Position numbers and translations under genes: made by a program. A stretch of DNA of 27,179 nt, taken from NCBI GenBank assembly GCA_900539185.1, contig UQBG01000022.1, positions 1 through 27,179 of the forward strand. Reading direction: 5' to 3'. Within the stretch, counting starts at the first letter, position 1. Each line of letters begins with the position of its first letter. This stretch comes from an uncultured Clostridium sp. (GTDB taxonomy: Bacteria; Bacillota; Clostridia; Lachnospirales; Lachnospiraceae). Below are positions 22,279 to 27,179 of this stretch, in pieces. The notes beneath the pieces are model-generated. The model had not been told where the DNA came from, ran no database searches, and worked only from the letters and a program-made list of their open reading frames with translations.

Positions 22279-22966
22279 GATATTAGTAATAGAGGATGAG
22301 GTGCATATCAATAATCTGTTAAAAACTCTGATGGAGGCGAACGGTTATCAGGCTATTTCAGGTTATTCCTGTGAGGAGGGGAGGATGCTGTATAGCTCTT
22401 ATCGACCGGATCTGGTGATTTTGGATCTGGGACTTCCGGATAAGGATGGAATTACATTTCTTACTATGCTGCGGAAGGAGTCGGGAATACCGGTTATTGT
22501 ACTGTCGGCCCGGTCGGATGAACGGGATAAGGTTGAGGCACTGAATCTGGGGGCAAATGATTATGTGACGAAGCCGTTTGGGTCTGCGGAGCTGGTGGCG
22601 AGAGTACGGTCTGCACTCCGCACGAATTCTCACCGGTCTAAGGATGGAAAGGTACCGGGGGGAAACTTTCATTCCGGAAATCTGCGAATCGACTATGATG
22701 CCCGGCAGGTATGGATCGGAGAGGCGGAGGTTCGACTTACACAGACAGAGTATAATATCGTAGCTCTGCTTTCGGAACATGCGGGAAAGATGTTGACGTA
22801 TAGCTTCATTATCCGGGAAATCTGGGGGTATAATGATGCGGGAAGCACAAAGAAGCTTCAGGTAAATATGGCAAATATCCGAAAGAAGCTGGGAGCACAG
22901 CCGGGAAAAAAGAACTATATTATCAATGAATTAGGTGTTGGATATCGTATGAGTGAGGGAGAATAA
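22265..22966 (+). CDS. OmpR/KdpE-family response regulator
   Basis: This 233-residue protein has a receiver domain (residues 1-120) with acidic residues E10/D11, phospho-acceptor D54 in VILDLGLPDKDG and K103 in YVTKPF. A winged-helix DNA-binding domain (about 135-230) includes VRLTQTEYNIVALLSEHAGK, IREIWGYND and VNMANIRKKL. It is the partner of the overlapping kinase. The likely target set includes its own promoter (direct repeats at 21185-21203), and, through the operon, the DUF368 gene 17 bases downstream. Confidence 0.92.
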   Translation: MNRYKILVIEDEVHINNLLKTLMEANGYQAISGYSCEEGRMLYSSYRPDLVILDLGLPDKDGITFLTMLRKESGIPVIVLSARSDERDKVEALNLGANDYVTKPFGSAELVARVRSALRTNSHRSKDGKVPGGNFHSGNLRIDYDARQVWIGEAEVRLTQTEYNIVALLSEHAGKMLTYSFIIREIWGYNDAGSTKKLQVNMANIRKKLGAQPGKKNYIINELGVGYRMSEGE

Positions 22967-22983
22967 AAGGAGTTAATATAAGT

Positions 22984-23640
22984 ATGAAGCAGAGAGTACT
23001 TCGACTGATTCAGGGTGTATTGATCGGTGTAGGGGCAGTTCTGCCGGGGATATCAGGGGGTGTCCTGTGTGTGGTGTTTGGAATCTACCGACCGATCATG
23101 GAGCTTTTGTCACATCCGAGAAGGGCATGTAAGGAGTATGCCGCACTGCTGGTACCAACGGTGCTGGGGATTTGTTTTATAGTTGTTGGAGGTTTGCTTC
23201 TGGGTCTGAACCGGATCCAGATATCGATTACGCCGAGTATTGGATGGAATCTGTTCTGTGGATTTTGCGTAGCATTGAGTGTTATTGTACCCGGCCTGAG
23301 TTTTTCTACACTGCTTATGCCACTTGGCTTATATACACCATTTTTAGAGGGAATCGGACATTTTAAGCTGCAGGTGATACTTCCGGCAGGAATCGGAGCC
23401 GTACTGACAGTGCTTCTGCTGTCAAAGCTGGTTACGAGACTGATGGAACAACACTATTCTGTAATTTATCATGGAATCATAGGGGTTGTAATGGCAGCAA
23501 CCATTGCAATCATCCCGTTTCAGAGCTTTGCAGAGAGTTTTCATGCGTTTATCACGAATATCTGCTGGCTGTTGATTGGTATCGCAGCGGCTCTGCTTTT
23601 GGATCGTTTTAATCGCCGGATAGAAACACCGGATCTATAA
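22984..23640 (+). CDS. DUF368 membrane protein, candidate undecaprenyl-phosphate translocase (PopT family)
   Basis: A 218-residue, about eight-helix membrane protein. The DUF368 hallmark GVGAVLPGISGGVLCVVFGI (about 17-36) and the second-repeat counterpart ALSVIVPGLSFSTLLMPLGL (about 98-117) are present. DUF368 proteins (PopT) have been shown to recycle undecaprenyl phosphate, the lipid carrier of cell-wall precursors, across the membrane. This one is shorter than the usual 270-300 residues, chiefly in loops and the C-terminus. AAGGAG lies 10 bases before the ATG. Being 17 bases behind the response regulator, it is very likely in the same operon, which points to envelope stress as the signal. 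Confidence 0.75.
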   Translation: MKQRVLRLIQGVLIGVGAVLPGISGGVLCVVFGIYRPIMELLSHPRRACKEYAALLVPTVLGICFIVVGGLLLGLNRIQISITPSIGWNLFCGFCVALSVIVPGLSFSTLLMPLGLYTPFLEGIGHFKLQVILPAGIGAVLTVLLLSKLVTRLMEQHYSVIYHGIIGVVMAATIAIIPFQSFAESFHAFITNICWLLIGIAAALLLDRFNRRIETPDL

Positions 23641-23734
23641 TTTGATTCGAAAGTTTTAAGAAATGCTTCACAGGATGAACACAACCCGGACGTATACTAT
23701 GTGTAGAATCATATAAAAGGGGACTGGGGTTACC

Positions 23735-24322
23735 ATGAATGAACGTGAATATTATGAACTGATATCGCCCTATGAGGACGCTATGAATATGCTTCAGACC
23801 AGAATTCAGGTACTGGGGCATTCTCTTTATGCAAAAAAAGAAGATCAACTATATCATGACATCCAATATCGAATCAAAACCAAGGAAAGTCTGGAGAAGA
23901 AGCTGATAAAACGGGGATTAGAGCCTACGGTCAGTAATGCAAAGGACTGCTTACGTGACATTGCCGGTATACGGATCATCTGTTATTTTCTGGAGGATAT
24001 CTATACACTGGTGGATCTGTTGACGAAGCAGTCGGATCTGATCTTTGTCCGGGAGAAGGATTATATTAAGAATCCAAAGGAAAATGGATACCGCAGCTAT
24101 CATCTGGTAGTAGGAGTGCCGGTATACTGCTCGGATGCAACAGAAATCTTTCCGGTGGAGGTACAGATTCGAACGATTGAGATGGATCTGTGGGCCAGCA
24201 TGGAGCATCGGATTCTTTATAAGGGAAAGAAATTGATTGATCGTGACAAGATCCGGCAGGAACTGTTAGACTGTAGTCAGACACTGCGGGGGTTGGAGGA
24301 CTATTTTGAGGACTACCGGTAA
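23735..24322 (+). CDS. Small alarmone synthetase (RelQ-like GTP pyrophosphokinase)
   Basis: This 195-residue protein has only the RelA/SpoT synthetase domain and so makes (p)ppGpp from ATP and GDP or GTP. Motifs include LRDIAGIRIICYF with Asp75 coordinating magnesium, NPKENGYRSYHLVV (118-123 region), EVQIRT with Glu142, and WASMEHRI. No hydrolase, TGS or ACT domain is present; the length matches RelQ/RelP-type small synthetases. The C-terminal helix (RQELLDCSQTLRGLEDYFED) would be for tetramer formation. It stands in its own unit 94 bases after DUF368; its ribosome site (GGGG) is weak. RelP versus RelQ cannot be decided. Confidence 0.88.
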   Translation: MNEREYYELISPYEDAMNMLQTRIQVLGHSLYAKKEDQLYHDIQYRIKTKESLEKKLIKRGLEPTVSNAKDCLRDIAGIRIICYFLEDIYTLVDLLTKQSDLIFVREKDYIKNPKENGYRSYHLVVGVPVYCSDATEIFPVEVQIRTIEMDLWASMEHRILYKGKKLIDRDKIRQELLDCSQTLRGLEDYFEDYR

Positions 24323-24329
24323 AACGGGC

Positions 24330-24360
24330 TTGACCTGGAGTTGACTTTAGGTGATAGAAT
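24330..24360 (+). promoter_or_regulatory. MerR-type promoter with 19-base spacer
   Basis: TTGACC (24330-24335) and TAGAAT (24355-24360) are separated by 19 bases, too long for normal sigma-A use. The spacer is filled by the dyad ACCTGGAGT (24333-24341) and ACTTTAGGT (24344-24352), 7 of 9 complementary with 2 bases between. This is the layout bound by MerR-family activators, which untwist the spacer. It would start transcription near 24367 for the dehydrogenase gene. No MerR gene is in the window. Confidence 0.75.
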
Positions 24361-24385
24361 GAGAAAAAACAAGGAGGTACCTATT

Positions 24386-25555
24386 ATGCTGGGTGATTTT
24401 ACATATTGTAATCCGACTAGATTGTATTTCGGAGAACATTCCTTGGAGGCTTTGAAGCAGGAGCTTCCAAAGTACGGAGAAAATGTGGTTTTAATCTATG
24501 GTGGAGGATCGATTAAGAAGAATGGAATCTACGATTCGGTGATTGCGATTCTAAAGGAACAGGGAAAGCGAGTGGCAGAGATCGCAGGTGTTATGCCGAA
24601 TCCGACACTGGCAAAGCTGCGCGAGGGTGTGGAGATTGCAAGAACGCATCAGGCAGATCTGTTACTGGCAGTTGGTGGAGGTTCTGTATGTGATTATTCC
24701 AAGGCGGTAGCGGTGTCTGTTCATTGTAAGGAGGATCCGTGGGAGAAGTATTATCAAAGGTTCGAGGAACCGGACTGTGAGATCGTTCCGGTGGGATGTG
24801 TGTTAACGATGGTGGGAACGGGTTCCGAGATGAATGCCGGTTCTGTTATCACGAATCAGGAAACGAAACAGAAGATTGGACATGTTTTTGCTGATCCGGC
24901 AGTGATGCCGCGATTCTCCATCCTGAACCCGGTATATACGATGACGCTTCCACATTACCAGATGGTATCTGGTATCTATGATATTTTCAATCATATATGT
25001 GAACAGTACTTTTCCGGTGAGGATGATAATACCAGCGATTATATCAGTGAAGGTCTGATGCGGTCGTTGTTGCATGCATCCAGAATTGCAAATCAGAAGC
25101 CACAGGACTATGAGGCACGAAGCAATATTATGTGGACAGCTACCTGGGCATTGAATACACTGGTAGCACAGGGGAAGACAACAGACTGGATGGTTCACAT
25201 GCTGGGACAGGCGGTTGGCGGTTATACGAATGCAACACATGGTATGACATTGGCAGCAGTTTCTTTGCCATATTATCGTTATATACTTCCGTATGGACTA
25301 CCGAAGTTCCGGCGCTTTGCGATTCAGGTATGGGGTGTAGATCCGTCCGGTAAGAGTGATCGGCAGATCGCAGAAGAAGGCTTGACAGCGATGGAGAGTT
25401 GGATGAAGGAACTGGGATTGGTTATGAAGATCTCTGAATTCGGTGTAACGGAAGCAGATTTGGAAGCGATTGCAGATGTGACGCTTACCATGCAGGGTGG
25501 TTATAAGGTGCTGACAAGAGAGGAAATCATACAGATTTATCGGGAGAGTCTGTAA
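24386..25555 (+). CDS. Iron-dependent alcohol dehydrogenase (butanol dehydrogenase type)
   Basis: This 389-residue group III alcohol dehydrogenase reduces aldehydes to alcohols with NAD(P)H. It shows the nucleotide-binding GGGS (97-100), TMVGTGSEMNAG near 143-152, and the four metal ligands Asp199, His203, His271 and His285, in SGIYDIFNH, MVHMLGQ and NATHGMTLA. ATG 24386 is used because AAGGAGG (24371-24377) lies 8 bases upstream; the ATG-like start further up overlaps the promoter. The length is normal for BdhA/YqhD-like enzymes. The MerR-type promoter suggests induction by aldehydes or a similar electrophile or metabolite. A MATE exporter gene follows after 21 bases, probably in the same transcript. 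Real substrate unknown. Confidence 0.92.
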   Translation: MLGDFTYCNPTRLYFGEHSLEALKQELPKYGENVVLIYGGGSIKKNGIYDSVIAILKEQGKRVAEIAGVMPNPTLAKLREGVEIARTHQADLLLAVGGGSVCDYSKAVAVSVHCKEDPWEKYYQRFEEPDCEIVPVGCVLTMVGTGSEMNAGSVITNQETKQKIGHVFADPAVMPRFSILNPVYTMTLPHYQMVSGIYDIFNHICEQYFSGEDDNTSDYISEGLMRSLLHASRIANQKPQDYEARSNIMWTATWALNTLVAQGKTTDWMVHMLGQAVGGYTNATHGMTLAAVSLPYYRYILPYGLPKFRRFAIQVWGVDPSGKSDRQIAEEGLTAMESWMKELGLVMKISEFGVTEADLEAIADVTLTMQGGYKVLTREEIIQIYRESL

Positions 25556-25576
25556 GAACGAGAAGGGTAATACGAT

Positions 25577-26902
25577 ATGATACGGGAGAGGAATCTGACG
25601 ACTGGAAATATCACGAAGGGTCTGTGGCTGTTTGCCTTGCCATTGATGCTTGGTAATGTGATGCAGCAGCTTTACAATCTGGTGGATACCTGGGTAGTGG
25701 GTCGCTACGTGGGGAGCAATGCTCTGGCAGCCGTGGGTTCCTCTTATACGCTTATGACATTTTTGACCTCCATCATTATCGGTCTTTGTCTGGGCAGCAG
25801 TGCCTTTCTTTCCATGGCGTATGGAAGAAGGGACAGCAAGACGATACGAAACGGAATCTATTTATCCTTTGTCTGTATTGGAAGCTTAACTGTGCTTTTA
25901 ATGGTTCTCTTTTATCTTTTTCTAAATCCAATCATTCGACTGATGCGGGTACCGGTCGAAACGGTACAGGATATGCATACCTATCTCTGGTATGTGTTTT
26001 GGGGATTTTTTGCCACGTTTTTATACAATTATTATGCAAATGTTCTCCGGGGAATCGGGAATTCGTTTATCCCGCTTGTATTTCTCGGCGTTTCTGTGGT
26101 GCTGAATATTGGTTTGGATCTTTACCTGGTACTGGGGTGCTCGATGGGAATCCGGGGCGCGGCAGTAGCTACGGTGATTGCTCAGACGGTATCGGGCATC
26201 GGAGTCTGTCTTTATACGCTCATTGCCTGTCCGGAGCTTCGAATCCATCGGGAGGATATGGTATGGAATCGAAAGAATCTGAAAAATATATTGGAACTTT
26301 CGGGATTTACCTGTCTGCAGCAGTCGGTTATGAACTTTGGTATTCTTATGGTGCAGGGACTGGTGAATAGCTTTGGAGCATCCGTAATGGCAGCATTTGC
26401 TGTGGCAGTGAAGATTGATACCATTGCCTATATGCCGGTGCAGGACTTTGGAAATGCATTTTCTGTTTTTGTGGCTCAGAACTTTGGTGCCGGGAAAAAG
26501 GATCGGATACAGAAGGGAGTCCGGGCAGCAGGCGTGAGTGTAGTTCTGTTCTGTGTCGCTGTTAGTGCGATTGTATGTTTTCTGGCAAATCAACTGATGG
26601 GGATCTTTGTAGAGGCAGAGAATCCGGAGATCATCGGGATCGGTGCACAGTATCTTCGCATCGAGGGAGCCTGCTATATCGGTATCGGTATTCTGTTCCT
26701 GCTATATGGATACTATCGGGCAATCAACCGACCGTTGATGTCTGTGGTGCTGACTGTGATTTCTTTGGGAACGAGAGTCGTTCTGGCATATGTTTTATCC
26801 GGGATAACAACGATCGGGGTGATAGGTATCTGGGTAGCAATACCGATAGGCTGGCTGCTGGCAGATATAACCGGAGTGGTATGTGGGAAAAGGATGAAAT
26901 GA
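25577..26902 (+). CDS. MATE family efflux transporter
   Basis: This 441-residue protein has twelve transmembrane helices in two homologous halves, as in MATE multidrug/Na+ or H+ antiporters. Family marks are LTTGNITKGLWLFALPLMLG, QQLYNLVDTWVVGRYVG near the first helices, GVSVVLNIGLDLYLVLG in the middle, and AFAVAVKIDTIAYMPVQDFG at the start of the second half, followed by FVAQNFGAGKK. The ribosome site is GAAGGG. It lies 21 bases after the alcohol dehydrogenase and is probably controlled by the same MerR-type promoter, which links efflux to the same signal. The substrate cannot be inferred. Confidence 0.92.
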   Translation: MIRERNLTTGNITKGLWLFALPLMLGNVMQQLYNLVDTWVVGRYVGSNALAAVGSSYTLMTFLTSIIIGLCLGSSAFLSMAYGRRDSKTIRNGIYLSFVCIGSLTVLLMVLFYLFLNPIIRLMRVPVETVQDMHTYLWYVFWGFFATFLYNYYANVLRGIGNSFIPLVFLGVSVVLNIGLDLYLVLGCSMGIRGAAVATVIAQTVSGIGVCLYTLIACPELRIHREDMVWNRKNLKNILELSGFTCLQQSVMNFGILMVQGLVNSFGASVMAAFAVAVKIDTIAYMPVQDFGNAFSVFVAQNFGAGKKDRIQKGVRAAGVSVVLFCVAVSAIVCFLANQLMGIFVEAENPEIIGIGAQYLRIEGACYIGIGILFLLYGYYRAINRPLMSVVLTVISLGTRVVLAYVLSGITTIGVIGIWVAIPIGWLLADITGVVCGKRMK

Positions 26903-26978
26903 AAGGGATGAACTTTTTTCATATAGACAAAATATCTGTTATTTAGAAGTCAATGCATCTTCTAGTGTAGATGTAAAA

Positions 26979-27167
26979 CACTTCGGCTGATTTCAGCCGC
27001 AGGCACGTTGCAACTTTCTATTCGTCACATGCACTTGTTTGCTCATGCTCTGCGTGCAACTCGCCCTTACGGGCTCAAACATGCACCCGCATTCGCCGCT
27101 AGCATGTTCCTCATGACGAAAGTCTCGCTTATGCCTGCTTCTGATATTGGCACGAAGTGCAAAGCAG
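26979..27167. other. Non-coding element with nested and alternative stems, candidate structured RNA or repeat
   Basis: The last 277 bases contain no gene. In it CACTTCG (26979-26985) can pair with CGAAGTG (27153-27159), GCAGGCA (26999-27005) with TGCCTGC (27132-27138), TTCGTCA (27021-27027) with TGACGAA (27114-27120), ACATGC (27027-27032) with GCATGT (27102-27107), GTGCA (27054-27058) with TGCAC (27082-27086) and GCCC/GGGC (27063-27074). These pairs are nested. Local alternatives exist: CGGCTG-ATTT-CAGCCG (26984-26999), and CTGCTT/AAGCAG (27135-27167) enclosing GCAC-GAA-GTGC. The element starts about 75 bases after the MATE stop; the transcribed strand is unknown. It may be a dispersed Lachnospiraceae repeat. 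Confidence 0.55.
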
Positions 27168-27179
27168 TCCTATTCTTTA

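Noticed and set aside
21241..22966. Naming the two-component genes kdpD and kdpE
   Set aside because: The kinase lacks the KdpD and universal-stress domains, and no kdpFABC genes are adjacent; only family likeness is supported.
24341..24360. TTGACT as the -35 of the dehydrogenase promoter
   Set aside because: The gap to TAGAAT is only 8 bases; it is the middle of the MerR-type dyad.
8302..26902. CRISPR array, rRNA or tRNA genes in the housekeeping part
   Set aside because: No regularly spaced repeats, no tRNA cloverleaf-like sequence with CCA end and no rRNA-like sequence was noticed in the intergenic gaps.

Overview
The window looks like a low-to-mid GC Gram-positive gut Clostridia chromosome, most likely Lachnospiraceae. 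This rests on AAGGAGG-type ribosome sites, TTG and GTG starts behind strong Shine-Dalgarno sequences, a sufCBDSU operon of Firmicutes type with SufU, an ECF sigma/ABC transporter cassette and a phi13-type tail module. The genus cannot be fixed from sequence alone. No rRNA, tRNA or CRISPR array was seen.

Positions 1-6700 are an accessory patchwork, visibly richer in A/T than what follows 8.3 kb. On the minus strand, 1-1157 is a decayed siphophage tail module: the 3' end of a gp10-like gene, a major tail protein lacking its N-terminus, a tail chaperone and a short second frame. It is followed by the start of a RelB/DinJ-type antitoxin with its own promoter, cut by the window edge. The phage sequence stops at an exact 42-bp repeat (1158-1199) that recurs in direct orientation at 6656-6697. 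Between the copies lie a lipoprotein, a frameshifted gene fragment, an overlapping four-gene cassette (ECF sigma factor, membrane protein, ABC ATPase, ABC permease), a truncated fifth gene and at least two unrelated fragments, one carrying the DUF262 DGQQR motif.

From 6715 the content is ordinary chromosome: GH32 sucrose hydrolase, truA, an acyltransferase overlapping an XRE-AbrB fusion regulator, a DegV protein and an anion permease. Next comes a complete SUF iron-sulfur operon (Rrf2 regulator, sufC, sufB, sufD, sufS, sufU) behind a perfect 16-bp inverted repeat that surrounds a consensus -35 box. A DUF11-type protein follows and ends at a bidirectional terminator shared with a convergent GH5 glycosidase. 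The GH5 gene is divergent from an AraC regulator, and their shared spacer carries several dyads.

The right part holds a KdpD/KdpE-like two-component pair without kdp pump genes, leading into a DUF368 protein (undecaprenyl-phosphate translocase family), a small alarmone synthetase, an iron-dependent alcohol dehydrogenase behind a MerR-type 19-bp-spacer promoter, and a MATE transporter. The window ends in about 190 bases of non-coding DNA with nested and mutually exclusive stems, a candidate structured RNA or dispersed repeat. The points most worth following are this terminal element, the 42-bp repeats with the junk between them, the Rrf2, AraC and MerR operators, and the kinase with a contracted ATP lid.
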